The notes beneath the pieces were generated by a model. It searched no databases. It had not been told where the DNA came from and saw only the letters and a list, made by a program, of their open reading frames with translations. A stretch of 64,000 nt of DNA from Mesorhizobium sp. J428 (lineage in GTDB: Bacteria; Pseudomonadota; Alphaproteobacteria; Rhizobiales; Rhizobiaceae): contig NZ_JAJOMX010000001.1 of assembly GCF_024699925.1 (NCBI RefSeq), positions 496,001 to 560,000 on the forward strand, read 5' to 3'. Shown here piece after piece: positions 53,465 through 61,741 of this stretch. Each line of letters opens with the position of its first letter. Positions within the stretch are counted from its first letter, which is position 1. The translations under genes were made by a program, and so were the position numbers.

Positions 53465-54199
53465 GTGTCCATTCTCGCCGCCACGGACTTGAGCAAGCGC
53501 TATGGCGCCCTACAGGTCACCGACAGAGTGTCGCTCTCGCTCGCGCGCGGCGAAGCGCTAGGCATTATCGGCCCGAACGGCGCCGGCAAGACGACGCTTT
53601 TCAACCTGATTGCCGGTACGGTGAATCCGGACGCCGGCAAGATCGTCTTCGACGAACAGGACGTGACGAGCCTGCCGGCCCGGGCGCGGTGCCATCTCGG
53701 CATCGCCCGTTCTTTCCAGATCCCGCACCCGTTCACGGGCATGACGACCTATGAGAACGTCCTGGTCGGCGCGACCTTCGGGCGACGTGCCACGGAGCGT
53801 GCCAGCGAGACCCGCGCCGTCGCGGTGCTGGAACTGACGGGCTTGAAGCGCAAGGCGAATACCTATGCCGGCGATCTGACGCTGCTCGACCGCAAGCGGC
53901 TCGAACTGGCACGCGCGCTGGCCAGCGACCCGACGCTGCTGCTGCTTGATGAAATTGCCGGCGGGCTGACGGAACCGGAATGCCGGGAACTTGTCGAGAC
54001 GATCAACGGCATCCGTGCCGAGGGCGTGTCAATCATCTGGATAGAGCACGTGGTGCACGCGCTGCTCGCGGTCGTCGACCGCATCGCCGTCATCGACTTT
54101 GGGAAGAAAATCGCCGAGGGCGACCCACGCGCGGTCATGGCAAGTCCGGAAGTGGCGGCGATCTACATGGGCATAGAGGGGGAGACAGCACATGGCTGA
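53465..54199 (+). CDS. ABC transporter ATP-binding protein, LivG type
   Basis: 244 residues, GTG start at 53465. Walker A GPNGAGKTT near residue 38, the LivG-specific insertion with RSFQIPHPFTGMTTYENVLV near 82, a signature region GDLTLLDRKRLELARAL in which LSGG is replaced by LTLLD, and Walker B LLLLDEIAGGLTE. The degenerate signature is common in LivG-type subunits of this branch. Overlaps the LivF-like gene by 8 bp. Confidence 0.9.
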   Translation: MSILAATDLSKRYGALQVTDRVSLSLARGEALGIIGPNGAGKTTLFNLIAGTVNPDAGKIVFDEQDVTSLPARARCHLGIARSFQIPHPFTGMTTYENVLVGATFGRRATERASETRAVAVLELTGLKRKANTYAGDLTLLDRKRLELARALASDPTLLLLDEIAGGLTEPECRELVETINGIRAEGVSIIWIEHVVHALLAVVDRIAVIDFGKKIAEGDPRAVMASPEVAAIYMGIEGETAHG

Positions 54200-54902
54200 G
54201 CCGATCCTCGCGCTGAGCGGCCTCAAAGCCGGCTATGGCGACTTCCAGGCGCTGTTTGGCATCGACCTGCAGGTTCAGCCCGGCGAGACGTTGGCGCTGA
54301 TCGGCGCCAACGGCGCGGGCAAGACCACGTTGCTCAAGGCCGTCACCGGCCTTGTGCCGTGCAAACCGGACATGGTGCGCTTCGCCGACACCGCTATCGG
54401 CGGCATGCGGCCGGACCGTATCGCGGCGTTGGGGGTCGGCCTCGTGCCGGAGGGCCGCCGCCTGTTTCGTTCGCTGAGTGTCGAAGAAAATCTGATCATC
54501 GGCGGTGAGCGGGCGCTGCCCGGCCCGTGGTCGCTGGAGAAAGTCTACGGCCTGTTCCCGATCCTGAAGGAGAAGCGGAAGAACCCTGGCACCGCGCTGT
54601 CGGGCGGACAGCAGCAGATGGTCGCAATCGGCCGTGCGCTGATGGCAAACCCCAGACTGATCCTGTTCGACGAGATTTCGCTCGGCCTCGCTCCGGTTGT
54701 CATCCGCGACATCTACGCCGTGCTTCCGGCCATTGTCGCAACCGGCGTTTCGGCCATCATGGTCGAGCAGGACGTGAGCCGCGCGCTTGCCGTGGCACAG
54801 CGTTTCGCCTGTCTTCAGGAGGGGCGGGTGTCGCTCGCCGGGCGGCCAGACGAGCATGATCGCGCGGCCGTCACCGCCGCCTATTTTGGGACGGCTCACT
54901 GA
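54192..54902 (+). CDS. ABC transporter ATP-binding protein, LivF type
   Basis: 236 residues. Walker A GANGAGKTTLLKAVTG near residue 38, LivF-typical LGVGLVPEGRRLFRSLSVEE near 80, signature LSGGQQQMVAIGRAL near 137 and Walker B LILFDEISLGLAP. Second ATPase of the importer, overlapping the permease gene start by 1 bp. Confidence 0.92.
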   Translation: MAEPILALSGLKAGYGDFQALFGIDLQVQPGETLALIGANGAGKTTLLKAVTGLVPCKPDMVRFADTAIGGMRPDRIAALGVGLVPEGRRLFRSLSVEENLIIGGERALPGPWSLEKVYGLFPILKEKRKNPGTALSGGQQQMVAIGRALMANPRLILFDEISLGLAPVVIRDIYAVLPAIVATGVSAIMVEQDVSRALAVAQRFACLQEGRVSLAGRPDEHDRAAVTAAYFGTAH

Positions 54903-55765
54903 TGGAATGGGTCAATGCAATCCTGCAAGGCGTGTTGATAGGCGGACTCTATGCGCTGTTTGCCGCGGGCCTCTCGCTGATCTTCGGCGTCATGCGCCTG
55001 GTTAATATCGCGCATGGCGACATGATTGTCGCGGCCGCCTATCTGGCGCTGGTGGTCGTGCAGGCAACGGGTCTCCACCCGCTCGCCTCGGCGGTGATCG
55101 TGGTGCCGCTGATGGCCGTGCTCGGCTACGCCATGCAACGGCTGCTGCTTAATCCGACTATCGGCCAAGACCTGTTGTCGCCGCTGCTCGTCACATTCGG
55201 CATTTCCGTCATTCTTCAGAACGGTCTTCTTGTCGCTTTCACGGCCGATAGCCGCCGACTGGCGGCGGGCAGCATCGAGACGGCGAGCTTCCATCTGGCG
55301 CCGGGCATCAGTCTCGGCGTGCTGCCGCTGGTGATATTCGCGGCCTCGGTGCTGGTCATCCTCGGCCTTGAGCTCATCTTCTACCGTACCAGTCTCGGCC
55401 GTGCTTTCCGTGCGACCTCCGACGATCCCGAAATAGCGCAGCTGATGAAGCTGGACCGCAACCATGTGTTCGGCATGGCGATGGCGCTTTCCGCTGCGGT
55501 GGTGGCCATTGCCGGCATTTTCCTCGCCATCCGTACCAATTTCGATCCGTCCGCCGGACCGGCGCGCCTGATCTTCGGTTTCGAGGCCGTCATCATCGGC
55601 GGACTCGGCAATCTCTGGGGTACGCTGGCCGGTGGTGTCGTCCTCGGGGTCGCACAGGCGATCGGCGCACAGATTTCGCCCGGCTGGCAAATCCTCGCCG
55701 GTCATCTCGTCTTTTTCCTGGTGCTGGCGCTGAAGCCGCGCGGCCTGTTCCCGAGGATGGACTAA
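54902..55765 (+). CDS. ABC transporter permease, LivH type
   Basis: 287 residues with about eight hydrophobic segments. Landmark sequence GVLIGGLYALFAAGLSLIFG at the N-terminus and VMRLVNIAHGDMIVAAAYLA near 30, then FGFEAVIIGGLGNLWGTLAG near 222, typical of LivH. The start at 54902 overlaps the LivF stop by one base; the stop overlaps the LivM start by one base. Confidence 0.92.
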   Translation: MEWVNAILQGVLIGGLYALFAAGLSLIFGVMRLVNIAHGDMIVAAAYLALVVVQATGLHPLASAVIVVPLMAVLGYAMQRLLLNPTIGQDLLSPLLVTFGISVILQNGLLVAFTADSRRLAAGSIETASFHLAPGISLGVLPLVIFAASVLVILGLELIFYRTSLGRAFRATSDDPEIAQLMKLDRNHVFGMAMALSAAVVAIAGIFLAIRTNFDPSAGPARLIFGFEAVIIGGLGNLWGTLAGGVVLGVAQAIGAQISPGWQILAGHLVFFLVLALKPRGLFPRMD

Positions 55766-56775
55766 TGGCGGCCGCTTTTCAGATCGAGCGTTCCACCCGA
55801 ACGAGCCGCGTCACCGCGCTGGTCTCCCTGGTTCTGCTGGTCGTGTTGATCGCAGCACCCTGGTGGGCCGGGCGGGCCAATATGCGGCTGCTCGGCGAAA
55901 TCTACTCCTTCGTTGCGCTAGCGACGCTGTGGAACCTCATGGCCGGCTATGCCGGGCTCGTCTCCGTGGGACAGCAAGCCTTTGTCGGCTTCGGCGGATA
56001 TGCGCTGTTCGCATTTGCCATGTTCCTCGGCGTGCACCCGCTCGTCGCCGTGCCGCTCGCCGGTGTGGCAGGTGCACTCATCGCGCTGCCGATCGCGCCG
56101 CTGCTCTTTCGCCTGCAGGGCGCCTATTTCGCCATCGGCACATGGGTGCTGGCGGAGGTGTTCCGCCTCTCCTTTGCACAGGTTTCGTCGCTCGGCGGCG
56201 GCTCGGGCACCAGCCTGCCCGCCGGCGTGGTTACCGGCATGGCGGCCGACCGGGCGCTGCGGGAGATGGCAATCTACTGGACGGCGCTTGCCATCGCCGT
56301 CGTAGCGGTGGCTTACGTGATCGCGCTGCTGCGCTCCCGCGCCGGTCTGGCGCTCACCGCGCTGCGCGACAGCGAAATCGCCTCCGAGAGCCTTGGCATC
56401 GACATCTGGCGCACCAAGCTGACTGTCTACGTCACAGTGGCTGGGCTGACCGCGATGACTGGCGCGATGATCTTCCTGCAGAAGCTGCGCATCTCGCCGG
56501 ACGCGGCCTTCAGCGTGAATGACTGGACCGCCTACGTCATCTTCATTGCAGTGATCGGCGGCATCGGCACGATCGAGGGACCGATCGTCGGCACCATCCT
56601 GTTCTTCCTGCTGCGTGAGACGTTGGCCGATCTCGGCACCACCTACCTGATGGTGCTGGGCGCTGTCGCCATCCTCGTCATGCTGCGCGCGCCCAAGGGC
56701 TTGTGGGGATGGGTGTCGCAACGCACGGGCGTGACGCTGGTGCCGGTGCGACGGCGTGTCGTGTTCCGTGACTGA
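55765..56775 (+). CDS. ABC transporter permease, LivM type
   Basis: 336 residues. A cytoplasmic N-terminus of about 18 residues, then membrane helices, LWNLMAGYAGLVSVGQQAF near residue 52 (the LivM signature), ALRDSEIASESLGIDIWRTK near 195 and VIGGIGTIEGPIVGTILFFL near 265. Completes the LivGFHM set; 18 bp before the keto acid cleavage enzyme gene. Confidence 0.92.
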   Translation: MAAAFQIERSTRTSRVTALVSLVLLVVLIAAPWWAGRANMRLLGEIYSFVALATLWNLMAGYAGLVSVGQQAFVGFGGYALFAFAMFLGVHPLVAVPLAGVAGALIALPIAPLLFRLQGAYFAIGTWVLAEVFRLSFAQVSSLGGGSGTSLPAGVVTGMAADRALREMAIYWTALAIAVVAVAYVIALLRSRAGLALTALRDSEIASESLGIDIWRTKLTVYVTVAGLTAMTGAMIFLQKLRISPDAAFSVNDWTAYVIFIAVIGGIGTIEGPIVGTILFFLLRETLADLGTTYLMVLGAVAILVMLRAPKGLWGWVSQRTGVTLVPVRRRVVFRD

Positions 56776-56793
56776 TTTCTGGAGAAACGAGAC

Positions 56794-57732
56794 ATGGTCG
56801 ACCTGTCAAAGAAAGTCATCATCACCTGTGCCGTAACTGGCGGTATACATACGCCAACCATGTCGGATGCGCTGCCGTTCACGCCAGACGACATCGCCCG
56901 CCAGTCCATCGAAGCGGCGGAGGCGGGGGCTGCCATCCTGCACCTGCATGCCCGCGATCCGAAAGACGGCCGCCCGACTCCGGACCCGGCCGTGTTCATG
57001 CAGTTTCTGCCGCGCATCAAGCAGGCGACGGATGCCGTAATCAACGTCACGACCGGCGGAGGACTGAACATGACGGTCGAGCAACGGCTGGCCGCGCCGC
57101 TTCAGGCAAAGCCCGAAATGTGCTCGCTCAACATGGGCTCGATGAACTTCGGCATCTTTCCGCTGGCCGAACGCTATTCCTCCTGGAAGTACGAGTGGGA
57201 GGAGCCCTATCTGCGCGGCACGGACGATTTCATCTTCCGCAACACCTTCCGCGACATCGAACGCATTTTGAAGCTGCTGGGCGACCAGCACGGCACCAAG
57301 TTCGAGCATGAATGCTACGACGTCGGGCATCTCTACAACCTCGCGCATTTCGTCGACCGCCGCCTGGTGAAGCCGCCCTTCTTCGTACAGATGATCTTCG
57401 GCATCCTCGGCGGCATTGGACCGGACATGGACAATCTGATGTTCATGAAGCGCACCGCCGACCGCCTGTTCGGCACCGATTACAGATGGTCGGTGCTGGC
57501 CGCCGGGCGCTTCCAGATACCCTTCGCCACGCAGGCGGCAATGCTCGGCGGCTCGGTGCGCGTTGGGCTGGAGGACTCGCTCTATATCGGCCGCGGCAGG
57601 CTGGCCGGTTCAAATGCCGAACAGGTGGCCAAGATCCGCACCATTCTGACCGAACTGGGCCACGAGGTCGCCACACCCGCCGAGGCACGGAAGATTCTGG
57701 GGCTCAAGGGCGGTGACCTTGTGGGATTTTGA
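56794..57732 (+). CDS. Beta-keto acid cleavage enzyme (BKACE, DUF849 family)
   Basis: 312 residues, TIM barrel. The zinc-binding pair is H50 and H52 in AAILHLHARDPKDGRPTPD, a third ligand Glu lies in VRVGLEDSLYIGRGRLAGSN near residue 250, and INVTTGGGLNMTVEQRLA near residue 86 is a family signature. BKACE enzymes take a beta-keto acid and acetyl-CoA and give acetoacetate plus a new acyl-CoA. As last gene of the operon it fits a terminal thiolytic step on 3,5-dioxohexanoate or a similar product of ring opening (inference). Confidence 0.85.
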   Translation: MVDLSKKVIITCAVTGGIHTPTMSDALPFTPDDIARQSIEAAEAGAAILHLHARDPKDGRPTPDPAVFMQFLPRIKQATDAVINVTTGGGLNMTVEQRLAAPLQAKPEMCSLNMGSMNFGIFPLAERYSSWKYEWEEPYLRGTDDFIFRNTFRDIERILKLLGDQHGTKFEHECYDVGHLYNLAHFVDRRLVKPPFFVQMIFGILGGIGPDMDNLMFMKRTADRLFGTDYRWSVLAAGRFQIPFATQAAMLGGSVRVGLEDSLYIGRGRLAGSNAEQVAKIRTILTELGHEVATPAEARKILGLKGGDLVGF

Positions 57733-57767
57733 AGACAAGCATTATCCGAAGTCGCCAAGAAGTCTGC

Positions 57768-57786
57768 CGCAACGTCCCGCGTTGCG
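57768..57786. terminator. Possible hairpin between convergent transcription units
   Basis: CGCAACG (57768-57774) pairs with CGTTGCG (57780-57786) around a 5-base loop, between the rightward BKACE stop at 57732 and the leftward P450 stop at 57830. No T tract. A convergent terminator is expected here. Confidence 0.35.
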
Positions 57787-57829
57787 CGCTTGATCTGATT
57801 CAAACCAATCGCGGAACGCCAAACAGATT

Positions 57830-59035
57830 TCAGTTTGCGATGAAACTCACCGGCAGATGTTCGTAACCTCTGAGGACATTGTTCATCGTCAGGACAGGAT
57901 GACCCACCTCGATCCGTTTCACCCGCCTCACCATCGAGGTGAGAATGCTGCGGATCTCAAGCCTGGCCAACTGCATCCCCGCGCATGAATGAATGCCGTG
58001 CCCAAAGCCGACGTGATCGGTCAGCACCCGCTTCACGTCGAAGGTTTCGGGCTTTTCCCAACGCCGCTCGTCCCGGTTGGCCGACGCATAGAGCATCAGC
58101 ACCCGCGAGCCTTTCGGGATCAGAGTATCACCGACCAACTTCTCGCTGGCGAGATAGCGGGTAAACCCCCTGATCGGCGACTCCACCCTGACCGCCTCGT
58201 TGATCGCATTGGGTATCAGGCTGGGATCGTCGCGGATCATCTGCCACTGCTCGGGATTGGTCCCCAAAAGATACAAAAGGTGACCGGTCGCGAAGATCGT
58301 CGTATCGAGACTGGGCCCAAGGTAATCCCGCATCAGCATCTGCACCTGCTCGGGACGAATGAGGCCCTTGTCGGCCGCCTCATACAGCATGGACACCCAG
58401 CCGCCCGGCCGCACCTTGTCCCGCGTGGCTTCGTTGACTGTGTAAGCCCGCATCTCCATGACGACGGCGAGCGCATCCTCGCCGCGTTTATTGGCACCGC
58501 CGAGCATGTCGAACACCGCACTCGCCCAGCGCAGCATGTTCTCACGCCCGTGTTCCGGCATTCCGACCAGCTCGGAGACGATGGAAACGGGAAGGTATTG
58601 CGCAAGGTCCGTCATGCCGTCGAAGGTGCCGCGCCGGACCAGCCGGTCGACGAGATCCTCCGCCGTTGCCTCGATGCGGCCTTTGACTTCGTTCAGCCCG
58701 CGCGGACTCAACGGCGCGGCGACGATGCGGCGCAGATGATCGTGAAGCGGCGGATCGGAGGCGAGCAGGTTCCCGGGTGCAATCCTGTTGGCAGCCTCGT
58801 TTCCCGATACGCCATTTCCGGATGTGAAAGTCTCGTGGTCTGCGAGGCCTGCGCGCACATCCGCGTGGCGACCGATCGCCCACAGCCCGTTTGCAGGTAG
58901 CCAGACCGCAGCTCCCGCATCGCGAATACGCTGGTAGTGCGGGTAGGGATCGCGAATGACCTCGTCGGAATAGATGTCAACATCGTAGACGGACGGGTTG
59001 TCCAACCGGCTCGCAGATTTCGTAGAAGCCGACAT
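57830..59035 (-). CDS. Cytochrome P450, CYP199-like
   Basis: 401 residues from ATG 59035 after GAGGGAG. N-terminus SVYDVDIYSDEVIRDPYPHY, I-helix YLGPSLDTTIFATGHLLYLL (the PSLDTT form I know from CYP199A enzymes), E-x2-R in NEAVRVESPIRGFTRY, and haem loop FGHGIHSCAG with the axial Cys at about residue 351. CYP199A enzymes O-demethylate para-methoxybenzoate or cinnamate with a PuxB-type [2Fe-2S] ferredoxin, like the ferredoxin encoded just upstream here. In this cluster it would generate a phenol for the dioxygenase downstream in the pathway. Confidence 0.9.
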   Translation of the reverse strand: MSASTKSASRLDNPSVYDVDIYSDEVIRDPYPHYQRIRDAGAAVWLPANGLWAIGRHADVRAGLADHETFTSGNGVSGNEAANRIAPGNLLASDPPLHDHLRRIVAAPLSPRGLNEVKGRIEATAEDLVDRLVRRGTFDGMTDLAQYLPVSIVSELVGMPEHGRENMLRWASAVFDMLGGANKRGEDALAVVMEMRAYTVNEATRDKVRPGGWVSMLYEAADKGLIRPEQVQMLMRDYLGPSLDTTIFATGHLLYLLGTNPEQWQMIRDDPSLIPNAINEAVRVESPIRGFTRYLASEKLVGDTLIPKGSRVLMLYASANRDERRWEKPETFDVKRVLTDHVGFGHGIHSCAGMQLARLEIRSILTSMVRRVKRIEVGHPVLTMNNVLRGYEHLPVSFIAN

Positions 59036-59129
59036 CGTTTCTCCCTCTCGCGCACACTGCGAACCAAGCAACCTTCATTGCCGTGTCTCGCGCAACATCT
59101 CGATCTGAGGTGTTCGACCTGTGGACAGG

Positions 59130-59225
59130 TTACGGCGGCGCATCCGCAAGCGCTTGGGCAACGTCTGGATTGATCGGCGTGTCGAAGGAATTCAGGATGT
59201 CTGCGATGACGACCTTGCGACCCAT
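59130..59225 (-). CDS. Small ORF of 31 codons between ferredoxin and P450 genes
   Basis: Runs from ATG 59225 to a TAA at 59130-59132, in the 200-bp gap between the ferredoxin stop and the P450 start, in the direction of the operon. The peptide begins MGRKVVIADILNSFDTPINP and has no family I recognise. It could be a true small protein, a leader peptide, or a remnant of a deleted gene. There is no strong ribosome site. Confidence 0.3.
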   Translation of the reverse strand: MGRKVVIADILNSFDTPINPDVAQALADAPP

Positions 59226-59235
59226 CGTCGGCCTC

Positions 59236-59559
59236 TCAATACTGCGAAGCCGGCACGGTGACTTCCAGCCCGTCAAGCGTGTCGCTCACCTTGATCTGGC
59301 AGCCGAGCCGGCTGTTCTCCATCCGCGGGGCCCCCGTCCCTTCAAGAAGTTCGTCTTCGAACTCCGACATTGGCGGAATCCGCTCGAGCCAGTCCGGCGA
59401 GACATAGACGTGGCAGGTCGCACACATGGCCGACCCTCCGCACTCCGCGACGATGCCGTGAACCCCGTTGTTGCGCGCGATCTCCATGACGGAATCGCCA
59501 TCCGCTCCGGCTACTGATGTGACCGATCCGTCCTGGCTCCTGAAATGCACCTGGATCAT
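59236..59559 (-). CDS. [2Fe-2S] ferredoxin (P450 partner)
   Basis: 107 residues. Ligands C-x5-C-x2-C in ECGGSAMCATCHVYVSPDW near residues 40-49, fourth Cys in RLGCQIKVSDTLDGLE near residue 87. Same length and pattern as the ferredoxin at 6164-6487. Likely donor for the CYP199-like P450 encoded downstream. Confidence 0.92.
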   Translation of the reverse strand: MIQVHFRSQDGSVTSVAGADGDSVMEIARNNGVHGIVAECGGSAMCATCHVYVSPDWLERIPPMSEFEDELLEGTGAPRMENSRLGCQIKVSDTLDGLEVTVPASQY

Positions 59560-59605
59560 CGTGGCTCCTCAATGGCGTTCCTGTTCCCGACAGCTTTGAC
59601 CGGGA

Positions 59606-59818
59606 CATCGTCAGAACGATCTTTCCGTTGTGGGTGTTGGTTTCGAGCAGGCGGTGTGCCTCTCAGATGTCCGGCCTGTTGGCCCCCACTGCCTGGGCCT
59701 TGATCAATACCTCCCCTGGACCAGGCACGGGCGTGTCGGCCGTCCCGACATAGAGGAGATCCGGACCGCCCGGAGCATCGAACCGGATTGCCCGCATGGT
59801 CACGGCTTCAGCCTTCAT
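59606..59818 (-). pseudogene. Internally deleted quinone oxidoreductase remnant
   Basis: Read leftward from ATG 59818 (or 59797), the sequence encodes an MDR-family N-terminus, MRAIRFDAPGGPDLLYVG then PVPGPGEVLIKAQAVGANRP, and stops at a TGA after DI. The same frame continues directly with EAHRLLETNTHNGKIVLTM, the C-terminal signature of quinone oxidoreductases. About 50 N-terminal and 20 C-terminal residues are present while the roughly 250 residues between are missing, with the junction at the stop. A simple internal deletion explains this. It lies between the FAH gene, whose 3' end it overlaps, and the ferredoxin gene. Confidence 0.7.
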
Positions 59819-60659
59819 CGACAATGGGATTGGACAATGTCCCGATCCCGGAGATCTCGACCTCGATGCGGTCGCCCGCCTTCATGAATAGCTTGGGCTC
59901 GCGGAACAGACCTACGCCGCTCGGTGTCCCGGTGGCGATGACGTCGCCGGGCACCAGTTCGCACACGGTGGAGAGGTAGGCGATGAGCTTGGGGATATCG
60001 AAGGCGAGGTCCGAGATCGGCGTCGACTGGAGGACGGCGCCGTTGAGCCTCGTCACCATCGACTGCGCGGCGGGATTACCGAATTCGTCTGCGGTAACCA
60101 GCCACGGCCCCATCGAACCACTGCGATCGAAGTTCTTGCCGGCCCAGAACTGAGTCGTGTGGCGCTGGTAATCCCGCACCGATCCGTCGTTGAAGCAGGT
60201 ATAGCCCGCGACGTGGTCCATCGCACGGGCCTCAGGAATCGCCCGCCCGGCACGGCCGATGACGACGGCGAGTTCTCCTTCGAAGTCGAACCATGTCGAG
60301 ACCGAAGGGCGCACCATCGGCTCGGCATGTCCCACCAGCGAGGATGGATAGCGGGTGAAGATGGAGGGATGGCTGGGTGCTTCGCGTCCAGTCTCCTTGA
60401 TATGGGTCATGTAGTTGAGCCCGATGCAAAGGATCTTGTCGGGGTTCTCGATCGGTGGAAACAGCACGACGGTGTCGAGGGGAACCCTGGGAGATGCGGC
60501 CGCGGCGGCCGGCAGGGCGGCGAGCGCTCCTGCCGCCAGGGCGGCACGCAGGGTAGGAAATCTGTGCCTGAACGCCTCGCCGACATCCCTGACGGCGCCC
60601 CCTTCGACGAGGCCGTAGGACCTGACGCCGCCGTCGGCGACATACGAACTTATACGCAT
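59808..60659 (-). CDS. Fumarylacetoacetate hydrolase family protein
   Basis: 283 residues. FAH-fold signatures: LCIGLNYMTHIKETGRE near residue 76, metal-binding FDFEGELAVVIGRAGR near 128, DRSGSMGPWLVTADEFGNPA near 175, and GDVIATGTPSGVGLFREP near 240. Members hydrolyse or decarboxylate meta-cleavage products. It follows the extradiol dioxygenase gene in the same leftward operon, so it probably acts on that product. Distinct from hpaG at 12729-13619. Confidence 0.88.
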   Translation of the reverse strand: MRISSYVADGGVRSYGLVEGGAVRDVGEAFRHRFPTLRAALAAGALAALPAAAAASPRVPLDTVVLFPPIENPDKILCIGLNYMTHIKETGREAPSHPSIFTRYPSSLVGHAEPMVRPSVSTWFDFEGELAVVIGRAGRAIPEARAMDHVAGYTCFNDGSVRDYQRHTTQFWAGKNFDRSGSMGPWLVTADEFGNPAAQSMVTRLNGAVLQSTPISDLAFDIPKLIAYLSTVCELVPGDVIATGTPSGVGLFREPKLFMKAGDRIEVEISGIGTLSNPIVDEG

Positions 60660-60703
60660 CTGAATGCTCCGGTTTTAGAATAAGGCTCGGGAGGCGGAGA
60701 ACG

Positions 60704-61684
60704 TCATTCCTGCCTGACCACACTGTCGAACCAGGCGCAGCCGGTCGATGGATCGGGCGCCCGCATGCCTCGCCGCGCGGCGTCCAGTCTCATGTCGCGC
60801 GGGCGTAACCGGTCCGCGGACTCTTCGGGAAGGTAGAGGCGCTCATGGCCCCAGTAGCTTGGCCCGTCGAAGGTCTCGTGAGGTTTCCAGGTGGAAGGGT
60901 CGATCATGCGGGCGCCCCAGCCGTGCTCGACGAAGAAGCCGGAGGGGCTGTTGGCATAAAAGCTGATCATGTGATCGTTTGAGTGGCGCCCGAGCGTATA
61001 GGCAATTTGACCTTCAGTCTGGTTCGCGAGGTCGTAGCCCTGCCCCACATCGTCCAGGCTGATCAGTTCAACCATGAAATGATGCATTCCCTGACGACCG
61101 GTGCCGACCATAGCGAAACTGTGGTGACGGCCGTTGAGGTGGAAGAAGTAGAGTTTGAAGGGCTTCAGTCCATAGTCGGTCACGCGAAAGCCGAGCAGAT
61201 CGCGATAGAATGGAAGCAGCAGGTCAACGTCGCGCGCGTGAAGCACCGCATGCCCCATTCCGAGAGATCCCGTCTTGAACCCTGAGATCGCCCTGCCCGG
61301 CAGGAATGGGTCACTCGCTATGGAGGGTCCGCAAAAGACCTCGATGCGATTGCCCTCGGGGTCGGAGAAAGAGATCAGCCGGATGACTTGGCGCTGGTCC
61401 GCCAGGATCATGGGCTCCAGGGTGACACTGACACCCGCGTTCTCCAGCCTCGAAGCCAGCAAATCCAGTGCTTCCGCCGAAGCGACCTCCCAGCCCATGA
61501 AACCGAGCCCCTCACCGGCGTCGTCGGTAACGACGAGCCGCTGCTTGCGGTCGTCCATCCGAAAGGCTCGCACACCTGCGCCGGCATCAACCTGCTGCAT
61601 TCCAAGCAGGTTCGTAGCGAACGATTGCCATTCCGGGGTCCGCGTGGAGCGGATTCCGATATAGCCGAGGGAAGCAAGGGTCAT
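60704..61684 (-). CDS. Type I extradiol dioxygenase (BphC-like)
   Basis: 326 residues, two VOC domains. Metal ligands His in GSLGMGHAVLHARDVD (near residue 146), His in GRQGMHHFMVEL (near 208) and Glu in SGFFVEHGWGARM (near 259), the BphC arrangement. It ring-cleaves a catechol-type substrate with Fe(II). In this operon, with a P450, ferredoxin, FAH-type hydrolase and TRAP importer, it forms a second meta-cleavage route independent of hpaD. Confidence 0.9.
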   Translation of the reverse strand: MTLASLGYIGIRSTRTPEWQSFATNLLGMQQVDAGAGVRAFRMDDRKQRLVVTDDAGEGLGFMGWEVASAEALDLLASRLENAGVSVTLEPMILADQRQVIRLISFSDPEGNRIEVFCGPSIASDPFLPGRAISGFKTGSLGMGHAVLHARDVDLLLPFYRDLLGFRVTDYGLKPFKLYFFHLNGRHHSFAMVGTGRQGMHHFMVELISLDDVGQGYDLANQTEGQIAYTLGRHSNDHMISFYANSPSGFFVEHGWGARMIDPSTWKPHETFDGPSYWGHERLYLPEESADRLRPRDMRLDAARRGMRAPDPSTGCAWFDSVVRQE

Positions 61685-61708
61685 GATTGCAGCCCGATCC
61701 TAGAGAGG

Positions 61709-61734
61709 GGCACCGCGCTCCATGGCGCGGTGCC
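61709..61734. terminator. Strong GC hairpin downstream of a TRAP binding-protein gene
   Basis: GGCACCGCGC (61709-61718) and GCGCGGTGCC (61725-61734) make a perfect 10-bp stem with a 6-base loop, 7 bp after the leftward dctP stop at 61742. The layout repeats that at 37276-37299 after another dctP. No T tract: possibly an mRNA 3'-end stabiliser or partial terminator. Confidence 0.5.
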
Positions 61735-61741
61735 ATGCCGA

